Below, one piece after another: positions 31,103 to 43,951 of a stretch of 64,000 bases of DNA. Position numbers and translations under genes: made by a program. The notes beneath the pieces were generated by a model that was not told where the DNA came from, searched no databases, and saw nothing but the letters and a program-made list of their open reading frames with translations. This DNA comes from Azotobacter beijerinckii (lineage in GTDB: Bacteria; Pseudomonadota; Gammaproteobacteria; Pseudomonadales; Pseudomonadaceae), in NCBI RefSeq assembly GCF_900110885.1, contig NZ_FOFJ01000003.1:124001-188000 (forward strand). Reading direction: 5' to 3'. Positions within the stretch are counted from its first letter, which is position 1; each line of letters opens with the position of its first letter.

Positions 31103-31645
31103 ATGAAGCTGATCGTGCTCGATCGCGACGGGGTCATCAACGAAGACTCCGACGCCTTCGTCAAATCCGCAGAGGAATGGATTCCCATCCCCGGCTCCAT
31201 CGAGGCGATCGCCCGCCTGAGCAAGGCCGGCTGGACGGTGGCGGTCGCCACCAACCAGTCCGGCCTGGCCCGCGGCCTGTTCGATATGACCGCCCTCAGC
31301 GACATGCACCTGAAGCTGCAGCGGCTGGTGATGGAGCAGGGCGGGCGGGTCGATCTGATCGTGCACTGCCCGCACGGCCCGCAGGATGGCTGCGACTGCC
31401 GCAAGCCGCTGCCCGGCCTGTTCCGCAGCATCGCCGAGTATTTCCGACTGCCCGACCTCAAGGGCGTGCCGGTGGTCGGCGACAGCCATCGCGACCTGCA
31501 CGCCGGCCTGGTGCTCGGCGGCCGCCCCTGTCTGGTGAAGACCGGCAAGGGCCAGCGCACCCTGCAAAACATCCTGCCGCCCGGCACCCAGGTGTTCGAT
31601 GACCTGGCGGCCGTCGTCGAGCATCTTCTCAAGGCCGGTGGCTGA
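31103..31645 (+). CDS. gmhB: D-glycero-beta-D-manno-heptose-1,7-bisphosphate 7-phosphatase
   Basis: This HAD-superfamily phosphatase acts in ADP-heptose synthesis for the LPS core. The 180-residue protein has DRDGVINED (nucleophile D8), TNQSGLARG (motif II), a zinc loop CPHGPQDGCDCRKP and GDSHRDLHAG (motif IV). It starts 3 bp after glyS and runs 5 bp from plsC, so all four genes form an operon. Confidence 0.94.
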   Translation: MKLIVLDRDGVINEDSDAFVKSAEEWIPIPGSIEAIARLSKAGWTVAVATNQSGLARGLFDMTALSDMHLKLQRLVMEQGGRVDLIVHCPHGPQDGCDCRKPLPGLFRSIAEYFRLPDLKGVPVVGDSHRDLHAGLVLGGRPCLVKTGKGQRTLQNILPPGTQVFDDLAAVVEHLLKAGG

Positions 31646-31650
31646 GCCCC

Positions 31651-32412
31651 ATGCAATCCCTTCGCATCCCGATTTTCTATCTGCTGCTGTCCCTGAGCAC
31701 CATCGTCTGGTGCCTAATCAGTCTGGCGGTCGCCACCTTCCTGCCGTTCCGCGCCCGCTACCGTTTCGTCGTGCAGACCTGGTGCCGTTGCGCCGTCTGG
31801 CTGGCCTGGCACATCCTCGGCATTCGCTACGAGCTGCACGGCCTGGAGAACATTCCGGCGCGGCCCTGCGTGATCCTCGCCAAGCACCAGAGCACCTGGG
31901 AAACCTTCTTCCTCTCCGCCCACTTCGAGCCGCTCAGCCAGGTGCTCAAGCGCGAGCTGCTGCGCGTCCCATTCTTCGGCTGGGCGATCGCCCTGCTCAA
32001 GCCGATCGCCATCGACCGCGGCAACCCCAAGGCAGCGCTCAAGCAGCTCGCCGAGCAGGGCCATAAGCGTCTGGAGCAGGGCGCCTGGGTGCTGATCTTC
32101 CCCGAAGGCACCCGCGTGCCGGTCGGGCAGATCGGCAAGTTCTCCCGCGGCGGCGCCGCTCTCGCGGTGAATGCCGGCTTGCCGGTGCTGCCAGTCGCCC
32201 ACGATGCCGGTCGCTACTGGCCCAAGGACGGCTGGGGAAAGACACCCGGCACCGTCCGGGTGGTCTTCGGTCCGCCGCTGCAGGCCGAAGGCGAGGGACC
32301 GCGCGCCATCGCCGACCTCAACGAGCGGGCCTTCGCCTGGGTCGAGCAGACCCAGCGGGAACTCGGCGTTCTGGCCGACAACCCGGTGGTGGAGGGGCCT
32401 GCCAAGGTTTAA
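31651..32412 (+). CDS. plsC: 1-acyl-sn-glycerol-3-phosphate acyltransferase
   Basis: PlsC acylates lysophosphatidic acid to phosphatidic acid at the inner membrane. The 253-residue protein has an N-terminal membrane helix (about 8-32), the catalytic HX4E motif in KHQSTWETFF, the FPEGTR motif and the SRGGAALA substrate-site block. Last gene of the glyQ-glyS-gmhB-plsC operon, followed by a terminator. Confidence 0.93.
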   Translation: MQSLRIPIFYLLLSLSTIVWCLISLAVATFLPFRARYRFVVQTWCRCAVWLAWHILGIRYELHGLENIPARPCVILAKHQSTWETFFLSAHFEPLSQVLKRELLRVPFFGWAIALLKPIAIDRGNPKAALKQLAEQGHKRLEQGAWVLIFPEGTRVPVGQIGKFSRGGAALAVNAGLPVLPVAHDAGRYWPKDGWGKTPGTVRVVFGPPLQAEGEGPRAIADLNERAFAWVEQTQRELGVLADNPVVEGPAKV

Positions 32413-32433
32413 CATCCCCGGCATGCACCCCCC

Positions 32434-32462
32434 AAAGCCGGTCCCAATATACCGGCTTTTTC
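32434..32462 (+). terminator. Rho-independent terminator of the glyQS-gmhB-plsC operon
   Basis: AAAGCCGGT (32434-32442) and ACCGGCTTT (32451-32459) form a 9-bp stem with an 8-base loop, followed by TTTC. It is 21 bp after the plsC stop. Confidence 0.85.
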
Positions 32463-32490
32463 ATGATGAGGTCCGTTGCCTGCCGAGCCG

Positions 32491-32506
32491 TGTTCCACGT
32501 GGAACC
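32491..32506. other. parS centromere site 1
   Basis: TGTTCCACGTGGAACC is a 15/16 match to the palindromic ParB-binding consensus TGTTCCACGTGGAACA. It lies in the non-coding gap after plsC, about 10 kb left of oriC. It is the outermost of three such sites in the window and the natural partner of parAB at 49.9-51.5 kb. Confidence 0.9.
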
Positions 32507-32647
32507 CTGCGCGGCAGACCACCCATAGGCCCTCTCGCCCGACCAGACGTAGCCGGAACCCCCCATGGATTACACCGCCCAATGCCGTCGCCAGCGCTTC
32601 CTCGACCGCCGAACCGGCGGGGAGCCCGCGAGCGGGATGTCCTTGTC

Positions 32648-33667
32648 ATGACCGCCGGTGGAACTGTTCCGCTGCAGGAGGCGGCTGTCGAAGGCACTTT
32701 GTTCTTCCTCCCACTGCCCCAGCTGCTGGAACTGCTCAACCTGCCGCTACCGGCCGGCCCGAGCGAACTGTCGGAAGCGTCCGCGCCCTACTGGCCTGCC
32801 CATGCGCAATGGCAGCGGCTGCTCGCCGACGGCCTGTTCGAGCATCCGGCCGCCCGGGACTATTGGCAACGGCGCCTGGAGGAAGAGCGCACGCTGGCCT
32901 GTCAGCTCCTGCCGGAACTGGACTCCGGCCTTGACAAGCTCCGCTGCCTGGCACACAGCCCGCTGGCCACGGAGCTCGGTTGCCCGCCCGCCGGCGAGCG
33001 ACTGCGCCGTCACCTACAGACGCCGGAAATCGACGCCGACACACTGCTGGAAAGCGAGCTGGTGCTCGAGTCGCGCCTCGCCGACGTATTCGCCGTAGCG
33101 CTGCGCCTGGCTGCCTGGCGGGTGGTCGACCTCAGTCTCCAGCACTGGGAGCTGCTCAACCAGAACGGCGAGCAGGACGAAGTGCTGCTCGAGACCTTTC
33201 TGCCGACCTTCGATTCCGCGAGCGGGCAGTGGAGCAATCCCGTGGAGGGTTACCTCGCCCATCTCGCCACTCTCGGCGGCTGCCCCGAGCCTCAGCCCGA
33301 CGGCAGCGGCCTCGCTCGACTCTGGACGGGAGAGGGGGCGAACGTCCTGGCGAGGGAACGCCTGCTTGGCGACTGGCGCGAGGGCCGTCGCCGGCCGACG
33401 GCCCTCGCGCTCACCGGACTGATGGACGCCGTCCTGAGAAGGATCCTCGGCGAAGGGAGCGGGGAGGGCGATCTCGCCCTCAACCGCCAGCTGCTCTGCG
33501 AGTCCTTCCGCTTCGCGGAGAGCTGCGCCTACCTGCAGAGGACCCTGAGCCGACTGGGCATGGCGGACGGGGCGATCGCCGAGATCTTCGCCGTCTACCG
33601 CCTCGAATACTGCCGGGCACGGGCGGTGCTGGACAGGCCTTTGCCGGAGGACCGCGGCAGGCTCTGA
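32648..33667 (+). CDS. Hypothetical protein, unrecognised
   Basis: The gene encodes 339 residues from ATG 32648. Codon use matches the host (CTG, GCC and GAG heavy), so the frame is likely real. The start is uncertain because no strong ribosome-binding site is visible and the frame is open upstream. The product is almost all helix, Leu/Glu/Arg-rich and acidic, without signal peptide, membrane segment or any motif I know. Conserved-looking stretches are WRVVDLSLQHWELLNQNGEQDE and AIAEIFAVYRLEYCRARAVL. It lies between the plsC terminator/parS and a peroxidase gene. Confidence 0.6.
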   Translation: MTAGGTVPLQEAAVEGTLFFLPLPQLLELLNLPLPAGPSELSEASAPYWPAHAQWQRLLADGLFEHPAARDYWQRRLEEERTLACQLLPELDSGLDKLRCLAHSPLATELGCPPAGERLRRHLQTPEIDADTLLESELVLESRLADVFAVALRLAAWRVVDLSLQHWELLNQNGEQDEVLLETFLPTFDSASGQWSNPVEGYLAHLATLGGCPEPQPDGSGLARLWTGEGANVLARERLLGDWREGRRRPTALALTGLMDAVLRRILGEGSGEGDLALNRQLLCESFRFAESCAYLQRTLSRLGMADGAIAEIFAVYRLEYCRARAVLDRPLPEDRGRL

Positions 33668-33918
33668 AGGTCGTCGCGTTCGGAGTGCCGCCTTATCGGC
33701 CTTGCCCTGCTTCGACGCCGGAAGGGATTCCGGCACAATGGGCTTTCGGGACGGCTCTGTCCCACTTGCCGGTGGCGTGTCGCTCAAGCCAAACACGATG
33801 GCCGGCAACAACAAAACGGCGGGCTCCCGCAGAGAACGCCGAGCCCGGGCCGACAGCTCGGGTAACCCGCAACCGGGAAAGAGCCTTCGAAATCGCCGCT
33901 TCACTGAAAGGAGTTCAC

Positions 33919-34800
33919 ATGCAGCCCTCCCAACCGGGCATCCTTGCCGACGTACCGTCGCAGGCCCGCCACCTGTTCTTCACCCTCGAATCGGCAGATG
34001 CTCTGCCCGATGCCCTGACCCGTCTGGCCCGCCTGGCCGACGGCGAGACAATCGTCGTCGGTTTCGGCGCATCGCTGCTGCAGGCGCTGGGCCGCCACCT
34101 CGACGGCCTGCGCGCATTCCCGGCGCTGAGCGGCGCCGGCGTAGACGTCCCCTCGACCCAGCATGCCCTGTGGTGCTGGCTGCGTGGCGAGGATCGCGGC
34201 GAGCTGCTGCATCGCAGCCGCGAACTGATCGCCTCCCTGGCCTCGGCCCTGCGCCTGGTACAGAGCACCGACGCGTTCCGCTACCGGGAAGGCCGCGACC
34301 TGACCGGCTACGAGGATGGCACCGAAAACCCCGAAGGCGAGAAGGCCGTCGCGGCCGCCCTCGTCGGCGAGGGAACCGATGGGCTGCGTGGTGGCAGCTT
34401 CGCCGCCGTGCAGCACTGGGTGCACGATCTCGACCACTTCGGAGCCCTGCCGCCAGGCGAGCAGGACCACATCATCGGCCGGCGCCAGAGCGACAACGAG
34501 GAACTGGAGGACGCACCGGAGTCGGCCCACGTCAAGCGCACCGCCCAGGAAAGCTTCGAGCCGGAAGCCTTCGTCCTGCGCCGCTCGATGCCCTGGAGCG
34601 ACAGCCAGCAGGCCGGCCTGCTGTTCCTCGCCTTCGGCCACTCCCTCGAGGCCTTCGAAGCCCAGCTGCGGCGTATGGCCGGCCTGGAGGACGGCATCGT
34701 CGACGCCTTGTTCCGCTTCAGCCAGCCGACCAGCGGCGGTTACTATTGGTGCCCACCGGTGCGCGACAGCCACCTCGATCTGCGGATCCTGCTGGGTTAA
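33919..34800 (+). CDS. Dyp-type haem peroxidase
   Basis: This dye-decolourising peroxidase uses haem and H2O2. The 293-residue protein has the diagnostic GxxDG motif in TGYEDGTENP (distal Asp about residue 135). The proximal His is probably in the SAHVKRTAQ block, and the terminal strand is RDSHLDLRILLG. There is no Tat or Sec signal, so it is cytoplasmic, as is usual for this class. AAAGGAG lies ahead of ATG 33919. Native substrate unknown. Confidence 0.9.
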   Translation: MQPSQPGILADVPSQARHLFFTLESADALPDALTRLARLADGETIVVGFGASLLQALGRHLDGLRAFPALSGAGVDVPSTQHALWCWLRGEDRGELLHRSRELIASLASALRLVQSTDAFRYREGRDLTGYEDGTENPEGEKAVAAALVGEGTDGLRGGSFAAVQHWVHDLDHFGALPPGEQDHIIGRRQSDNEELEDAPESAHVKRTAQESFEPEAFVLRRSMPWSDSQQAGLLFLAFGHSLEAFEAQLRRMAGLEDGIVDALFRFSQPTSGGYYWCPPVRDSHLDLRILLG

Positions 34801-34873
34801 CGGCATTCGTTGTCCTCTCCAGCAGCGGGGGAGGGCAGCACACAGGCCTCGGGCCGGGAGAAACTTCCGCACC

Positions 34874-36061
34874 ATGAACCGCATCGACATCGCCTCGCCG
34901 CTGGCAGCCTACCGCCAGGCCATCGAGCAGCACGGCTTCGTCCCGGATGCCGCGCAGTGGCAATCCGCACAGCGGCTGGAAGACTGTTACCAGGCCCTGC
35001 ACCGCCAGGACGGGCCGGCGTCGCCACCGCGCGGGGTCTACCTGTGGGGGCCGGTCGGGCGCGGCAAGACCTGGCTGCTCGACCGCTTCTACCAGAGCCT
35101 GCGCGTCCCGGCCCGACGCCAGCACTTCCACCACTTCATGCGCTGGGTACACCAGCGTCTGTTCCAGCTCTCCGGAACCCCCGACCCGCTGCAAGCGCTG
35201 GCACGCGAGTTGGCCGCAGAGGTGCGGGTACTGTGCTTCGACGAACTGTTCGTCAGCGACATCGGCGACGCCATGCTGCTCGGTCGACTACTGCAGGCGA
35301 TATTCGAGACCGGGGTGACGGTGGTCGCCACCTCCAACCAGCCGCCCGAGCAGCTGTATGCCGACGGCTTCAACCGCGGGCGCTTCCTTCCGGCGATCGC
35401 TGCCATCGAGCAGCACATGCAGGTGGTCGCTGTCGACGGCGGCCAGGATCACCGCCTGCATCCCGGCACCGGACACCAGCGCTACTGGATCGCCGATGCG
35501 GCAAAGACCAGCGCCCTGCGCGGCGTATTCGAACGTCTGAACGCCGGGCAACCCACCTCCGCCGCCCCACTGGCGCTCGGCGAGCGGCGCATCGCCAACG
35601 TGCAGCACAGCACCCGCATCCTCTGGTGTCGCTATGCCGACCTGTGCCAGCAGCCGCTGTCGGCCTTCGACTTCATCGCCCTGTGCGACCGCTTCGCCGC
35701 CATCCTCCTCGGCGAGGTACCCCGCCTCGGCGGCCAACCGCGCGCGGCGAAGATCGCCCGCGGCACTGAGGACGGCATCGAACGGGTCATCGCCGGCGAC
35801 CGCCAGCTGCCCGCCCTCGCCCCCCAGGACGATAGCGTGCGCCGCTTCATCGCCTTGGTCGACGAATGCTACGACCGCCGCGTGCCGCTGTATCTGGAAG
35901 CGGCGGTGCCGCTGGAGGAGTTATACACAGAAGGGTATCTGGCCTTCCCGTTCCGCCGCACCTTGAGCCGGTTGCGGGAGATGCAGATGGAAAGGTTTGG
36001 CGGCGCCGGGCAACAATCGCCCCTGCAGCCCTCGCCCCGACCGGAGCCGATCTCGACATGA
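34874..36061 (+). CDS. zapE: Cell division ATPase ZapE (AFG1 family)
   Basis: ZapE is an FtsZ-associated AAA-type ATPase. The 395-residue protein has Walker A GPVGRGKTW (about 56-64), a HFHHFMRWVHQRL segment, Walker B VLCFDELFVSDIGDAM and the ATSNQPPEQLYADGF sensor region, all typical. A pseudomonad usually carries a zapE elsewhere next to rplM, so this could be a second copy. Confidence 0.85.
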   Translation: MNRIDIASPLAAYRQAIEQHGFVPDAAQWQSAQRLEDCYQALHRQDGPASPPRGVYLWGPVGRGKTWLLDRFYQSLRVPARRQHFHHFMRWVHQRLFQLSGTPDPLQALARELAAEVRVLCFDELFVSDIGDAMLLGRLLQAIFETGVTVVATSNQPPEQLYADGFNRGRFLPAIAAIEQHMQVVAVDGGQDHRLHPGTGHQRYWIADAAKTSALRGVFERLNAGQPTSAAPLALGERRIANVQHSTRILWCRYADLCQQPLSAFDFIALCDRFAAILLGEVPRLGGQPRAAKIARGTEDGIERVIAGDRQLPALAPQDDSVRRFIALVDECYDRRVPLYLEAAVPLEELYTEGYLAFPFRRTLSRLREMQMERFGGAGQQSPLQPSPRPEPIST

Positions 36062-36434
36062 ACAGAAAAAGCCCGCTCTAAACCTGACAGCCGGTGGAGC
36101 CGACGAGAACAATCCCCCGGACCAGGGCGACCTGTTCCCCATCAGCCTCGACGGGCAGATCGAAGATCACCCACCTTGTACGCGTCGCCGCTTATATCGC
36201 GCGCCTCGGCCTTAATCAAAGCGCGCAACCAGCAGGGCCGAGCGTGCCCTGCGCATGATCCGGCCGCGGCTCAAGCCCTATCCGTACGATTATTTCCAGC
36301 GCGTCCGCTCTTCCGGCGCAATGTCGAAACCAGGCAGCTGCGCCGGGGAGCACGGCTCCGGGACTGACCATCGCCGACGTCCGCAAGGACGATGGCCCGG
36401 CGCTCCAAACTACCTGCCGGGCCTTCCTCTCCCA
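36062..36434. other. Intergenic region between zapE and gyrB, no clear gene
   Basis: The region is 373 bp between convergent genes. A plus-strand frame reads ADENNPPDQGDLFPISLDGQIED, but it has no start or domain and is soon broken, so it could be a gene relic. A hairpin CCATCG...CGATGG around GTCC-GCAA-GGAC at about 36367-36394 may end gyrB transcription, though no T-run is present. I see nothing else. Confidence 0.4.
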
Positions 36435-39961
<3,527 letters not shown>

Positions 39962-39982
39962 CGAGGCGGGGCGGTGGCAGGC

Positions 39983-41086
39983 TTACAGACGCATCGGCAT
40001 GACGACATAGGCAGAGTCGTCATTGTCGGCCTCCTGCAGCAGGGCGCTGCTGTTGGAGTCCGAGAGGATCAGGCGCACCTGTTCGGTGCTCATCACGCCC
40101 AGCACGTCGAGCAGGTAGCTGACGTTGAAACCGATCTCCAGGGCGTCGCCGCTGTAGTCCACCGCGACCTCCTCCTCGGCCTCCTCCTGCTCCGGGTTGT
40201 TGGCCTGGATCTTCAGAAGACCGCTGGCCAGCTGCAAGCGAATGCCGCGGTACTTCTCGTTGGAGAGAATCGCCGTGCGGCTGAAGGCCTCGCGCAGCAA
40301 CTGGCGGTCGCCGAGCACCTTCTTGTCGCCGCCGCGCGGCAGTACGCGCTCGTAGTCGGGGAACTTGCCGTCGACCAGCTTGGAGGTGAAGGTGAAGTCG
40401 CCGGTGGTGGCGCGGATGTGATGCTGGCCAAGGACGATGCTGACTTCGCCGTCCTGGTCGGTGAGCAGGCGCGCCAGCTCTAGGATGCCCTTGCGCGGCA
40501 CGATGACCTGGTGACGGTCGGCATGCTCGATGCCGGCCTGCATGGCGCACAGCGCCAGGCGGTGACCATCGGTGGCGACCGCACGCAGCACACCGCCGTT
40601 CATTTCCAGCAGCATGCCGTTCAGGTAGTAGCGCACATCCTGTTGGGCCATGGCGAAGCTGGTGCGCTCGATCAGCCGACGCAGCTTGCTCTGTACCAGG
40701 GAGAAGGTCAGCGAACCCTGGCCCTCCTCGGCGGTGGGGAAATCGCCGGCCGGCAAGGTGGAAAGGGTAAATCGGCTGCGCCCGGCCTTGATCAGCAGCT
40801 TCTGCTCGTCGAGGCGGATATCGATCAATGTGTCGTTCGGCAAGCTCTTGCAGATATCCATCAGCTTGCGCGCCGGTACGGTGATCTCGCCGGGTTCGGC
40901 GGTCTCCTCGAGGGGAACCCGGCCGACCAGTTCGACCTCCAGGTCGGTGCCGGTGAGCGACAGCTGCTGCCCCTCGACGACCAGCAGGACGTTGGAGAGC
41001 ACCGGCAGGGTCTGCCGGCGTTCGACGACGCCGGCGACCAGTTGCAGCGGTTTCAGCAAGGCTTCGCGTTGAATGGTGAAATGCAT
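39983..41086 (-). CDS. dnaN: DNA polymerase III sliding clamp (beta subunit)
   Basis: DnaN is the ring clamp that tethers Pol III. The 367-residue protein starts MHFTIQREALLKPLQLVAGVVERRQTLPVL (first 20 typical) and ends AYVVMPMRL, the family's invariant tail. Three repeated clamp domains are visible by length. It is 34 bp after dnaA and 21 bp before recF on the minus strand. Confidence 0.98.
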   Translation of the reverse strand: MHFTIQREALLKPLQLVAGVVERRQTLPVLSNVLLVVEGQQLSLTGTDLEVELVGRVPLEETAEPGEITVPARKLMDICKSLPNDTLIDIRLDEQKLLIKAGRSRFTLSTLPAGDFPTAEEGQGSLTFSLVQSKLRRLIERTSFAMAQQDVRYYLNGMLLEMNGGVLRAVATDGHRLALCAMQAGIEHADRHQVIVPRKGILELARLLTDQDGEVSIVLGQHHIRATTGDFTFTSKLVDGKFPDYERVLPRGGDKKVLGDRQLLREAFSRTAILSNEKYRGIRLQLASGLLKIQANNPEQEEAEEEVAVDYSGDALEIGFNVSYLLDVLGVMSTEQVRLILSDSNSSALLQEADNDDSAYVVMPMRL

Positions 41087-41120
41087 GGTCCAGTCCCCAA
41101 TCGGTTGCGTCTCGTCTGGC

Positions 41121-42563
41121 TCAGGTGGTCAGAGTGCGCAGCAGGTTCTTGTAGTCCTCGCGGATGTCCGCATCCGATTCCCGCAGTTCGGCAATCTTGC
41201 GACAGGCGTGGAGGACGGTGGTGTGATCGCGACCGCCAAAGGAGTTACCGATCTCCAGCAGGCTGTGGTTGGTCAACTCCTTGGACAGCGCCATGGCGAC
41301 CTGCCGCGGGCGGGCCACCGAACGCGAACGGCGCTTGGAGAGCAGATCGGCGATCTTGATCTTGTAATACTCGGCGACGGTACGCTGGATGTTGTCGACA
41401 CTGACCAGCTTGTCCTGCAGTGCCAACAGATCCTTCAGCGATTCACGGATCAGCTCGATGGTGATCGGATGGTTGGTGAAGTGCGAGTGGGCGATGACCC
41501 GTTTCAGCGCACCTTCCAGTTCGCGCACATTGGAGCGGATGCGCTGGGCAATGAAGAAGGCCGCGTCGTGGGGCAGCTCGACCTTGGTCTGCTCGGCCTT
41601 CTTCATCAGGATCGCCACCCGGGTTTCCAGCTCCGGCGGCTCCACTGCTACCGTCAGCCCCCAACCGAAACGCGATTTCAGGCGTTCCTCGAGCCCCTCG
41701 ATCTCCTTCGGATAGCGGTCGCTGGTGAGGATCACCTGCTGGCCACCCTCGAGCAAGGCGTTGAAGGTATGGAAGAACTCTTCCTGGGAGCGCTCCTTCT
41801 TGGCGAAGAACTGGATATCGTCGATCAGCAGCGCATCGACGGAGCGGTAGAAACGCTTGAACTCGTTGATCGCGTTGAGCTGCAACGCCTTCACCATGTC
41901 GGCGACGAAACGCTCCGAATGCAGGTAGACCACCTTGGCGTTGGGGTTCTTCCTCAACAGGTGGTTACCCACCGCATGCATCAGATGGGTCTTGCCCAGA
42001 CCGACGCCGCCATAGAGAAGCAGCGGATTGTAGCCATGCTTGGGATTGTCCGCCACCTGCCAGGCGGCGGCACGCGCCAACTGATTGGACTTGCCCTCGA
42101 CGAAATTCTCGAAGGTAAAGGCGCGATTCAGATAGCTGGTGTGCTTGAGGGCACCCTCGACCTGCACCGAACGTTCGGTGCGCACCGTCGCGGGGTTCGC
42201 TGCCGGCTGAACATCCACGGGTTTCGCACTGGGAGACTCGTCGACCACCAGCGAGGCGGATACCTGAACCACCGGCGGCACCAGCAAAGCTGGCTGCGCG
42301 GCGCGCGATACGGGGCTGCGCTTGCTGCCGATCAGCAAGGAAACCGAGGGAGTGACGTCCTCGCTGCGCTCGCCGAGCAATTCGAGCAGCCGGCTGAAGT
42401 ACTTCTCGTTGACCCAATCGAGAACGAAGCGATTGGGGGCATAGACCAACAGCTCGTCGCCTTCGGCCTCTACCTGCAGAGGACGAATCCAGGTGTTGAA
42501 TTGCTGGGCGGGCAGCTCGTCGCGCAGCAGCTCGACGCACTGCTGCCAAAGTTCCACGGACAC
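41121..42563 (-). CDS. dnaA: Chromosomal replication initiator DnaA
   Basis: DnaA binds oriC boxes and melts the origin. The 480-residue protein starts at GTG 42563 ([17 protein letters not shown]), chosen by the GGGAG site just upstream and the family start; the frame is open to 42638 but that lies in oriC. Domain I is at 1-85. The linker (about 85-145) is shorter than the long proline-rich one I recall for P. aeruginosa. The AAA+ core has [15 protein letters not shown] and LLIDDIQFF, and domain IV has [14 protein letters not shown]. Confidence 0.98.
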   Translation of the reverse strand: MSVELWQQCVELLRDELPAQQFNTWIRPLQVEAEGDELLVYAPNRFVLDWVNEKYFSRLLELLGERSEDVTPSVSLLIGSKRSPVSRAAQPALLVPPVVQVSASLVVDESPSAKPVDVQPAANPATVRTERSVQVEGALKHTSYLNRAFTFENFVEGKSNQLARAAAWQVADNPKHGYNPLLLYGGVGLGKTHLMHAVGNHLLRKNPNAKVVYLHSERFVADMVKALQLNAINEFKRFYRSVDALLIDDIQFFAKKERSQEEFFHTFNALLEGGQQVILTSDRYPKEIEGLEERLKSRFGWGLTVAVEPPELETRVAILMKKAEQTKVELPHDAAFFIAQRIRSNVRELEGALKRVIAHSHFTNHPITIELIRESLKDLLALQDKLVSVDNIQRTVAEYYKIKIADLLSKRRSRSVARPRQVAMALSKELTNHSLLEIGNSFGGRDHTTVLHACRKIAELRESDADIREDYKNLLRTLTT

Positions 42564-43000
42564 GTATCTCCCCTCGCCGCCCAGACGGCGGGCAAAAAAC
42601 AGTCTGCCATTGTAGCCGCCCGAAATTGAGTTATCCACATAGATGGCGCGATGAGCATCCGCAGAGGATGGACCGCTCGCAAATCACTCAAATCCTTCCC
42701 TCGAAAACCTGTTGATAACTTGTCGAGAAAGCCGTGTACAACCCTGGGTAAAAATCCGTGCATAACTATGCTGTGCATAACTGCTCTTTCTATACCCAGG
42801 TTCCCCACACGTCCTGCACAAGAAATTCACCAGAAATCGACAGCTTTATACATCCGTACAAAACAGGTGTTCCAAGGCCGTGAATAAGTTTTCCACAGAT
42901 TTCTCGAAGGCTAATAAATACAGCAGTAATAATCTTTTAAAGATTTCCTTTCTCTAATTTTTTCTGTGGACGTTTTCCACAGGCTTTCCCAGCAGCCGCG
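42564..43000. other. Chromosomal replication origin oriC
   Basis: The dnaA-rpmH gap carries a cluster of DnaA boxes: TTATCCACA at 42631-42639, CGTGCATAA at 42757-42765, TGTGCATAA at 42772-42780, and TTTTCCACA at 42889-42897 and 42973-42981. An AT-rich stretch from about 42896 to 42965 is the likely unwinding element. The location between dnaA and rpmH is the mapped Pseudomonas origin. Transcription of flanking genes diverges from here. Confidence 0.92.
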
Positions 43001-43073
43001 AAAGGTTGGGCGACCGTTCCCCAGAAAAACCTTGGCAGAGCCTGCGTTTTCCGGTTACACCGCTGGTTGGAAA

Positions 43074-43102
43074 TTGACCTGTCCTGCGGCTTTCTCTAGA
43101 AT
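43074..43102 (+). promoter_or_regulatory. Sigma-70 promoter of rpmH-rnpA
   Basis: TTGACC (43074-43079) and TAGAAT (43097-43102) are separated by 17 bp. The promoter lies about 60 bp before rpmH and just past oriC, reading away from it. Confidence 0.82.
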
Positions 43103-43163
43103 CGCCGGTCTCTTCAAATCGGGGGCCACTTCCGGCCCGTTAGTGACCACCAGGTAGAGCATC

Positions 43164-43298
43164 ATGAAACGCACTTTCCAACCCAGCACCCTCAAGCGCG
43201 CTCGCACCCACGGTTTCCGTGCCCGCATGGCCACCAAGAACGGCCGCCAAGTCCTGTCGCGTCGCCGCGCCAAGGGCCGCAAGCGCCTGACCGTCTGA
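43164..43298 (+). CDS. rpmH: 50S ribosomal protein L34
   Basis: This 44-residue, very basic ribosomal protein starts [20 protein letters not shown] and ends GRKRLTV, matching L34 along its full length. It stands first in the rpmH-rnpA-yidD-yidC-mnmE series immediately right of oriC. Confidence 0.98.
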   Translation: MKRTFQPSTLKRARTHGFRARMATKNGRQVLSRRRAKGRKRLTV

Positions 43299-43312
43299 TT
43301 CAGCCGGAACGG

Positions 43313-43711
43313 ATGGTGAGTCGAGACTTCGGTCGGGAAAAGCGCCTGCTGGTTCCCCGCCAATTCAAGGCCGTCTTCGACTCCCCGACCGCCAAGGTTC
43401 CGGGCAAGCATGTCCTGCTCCTTGCGCGCCCCAACGATCTTGAACACCCCCGCCTGGGGCTGGTGATCGGCAAGAAGAGCGTCAAGCTCTCCGTCGGGCG
43501 CAATCGCCTGAAGCGCCTGATCCGCGACTCCTTCCGCCTGAACCAGGACAGCCTGGCCGGCTGGGATGTCGTGGTGGTCGCACGCAAGGGCCTCGGCGAA
43601 CTGGAAAACGCCGAAGTGACACAGCAATTCGGCAAGCTCTGGAAACGACTCGCCCGCAACCGGCCACAGCCGCAGAGCGGTGTCGAAGCGGCTGGAAACT
43701 CCCATGCGTAA
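43313..43711 (+). CDS. rnpA: Ribonuclease P protein component
   Basis: RnpA binds the RNase P RNA and helps cleave tRNA 5' leaders. The 132-residue basic protein has the signature [13 protein letters not shown] (about 62-74) and [15 protein letters not shown]. The start is ATG 43313, with GTG 43316 a possible alternative. It overlaps yidD by 8 bp. Confidence 0.96.
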   Translation: MVSRDFGREKRLLVPRQFKAVFDSPTAKVPGKHVLLLARPNDLEHPRLGLVIGKKSVKLSVGRNRLKRLIRDSFRLNQDSLAGWDVVVVARKGLGELENAEVTQQFGKLWKRLARNRPQPQSGVEAAGNSHA

Positions 43712-43949
43712 ACTGGTCCTCGCCACGCTCCAGTTCTATCGCTACGCCATCAGTCCGTTGATGGCCAGCCATTGCCGTTTCCACCCCAGCTGTTCCTGCT
43801 ATGCGCACGAAGCCATCGCCACTCATGGCCTGCTGCACGGCGGCTGGTTGAGCCTGCGCCGTCTCGGGCGTTGCCATCCCTGGAATCCAGGTGGCTACGA
43901 TCCCGTTCCCCCGATCAAAACCTCCCGACCCTCCTCGATGGCCGAGTAA
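43704..43949 (+). CDS. yidD: Membrane protein insertion efficiency factor YidD
   Basis: This small membrane-associated protein supports YidC-mediated insertion. The 81-residue protein has the family core [28 protein letters not shown] with conserved cysteines, and [18 protein letters not shown] 43704 overlaps the end of rnpA (ATGCGTAA), implying coupled translation. yidC begins 2 bp after its stop. Confidence 0.96.
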   Translation: MRKLVLATLQFYRYAISPLMASHCRFHPSCSCYAHEAIATHGLLHGGWLSLRRLGRCHPWNPGGYDPVPPIKTSRPSSMAE

Positions 43950-43951
43950 TC

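Noticed and set aside
36105..36220. Possible relic gene (ADENNPPDQGDLF...)
   Set aside because: Too short, no start signal, and not recognisable; recorded only as part of the zapE-gyrB gap.
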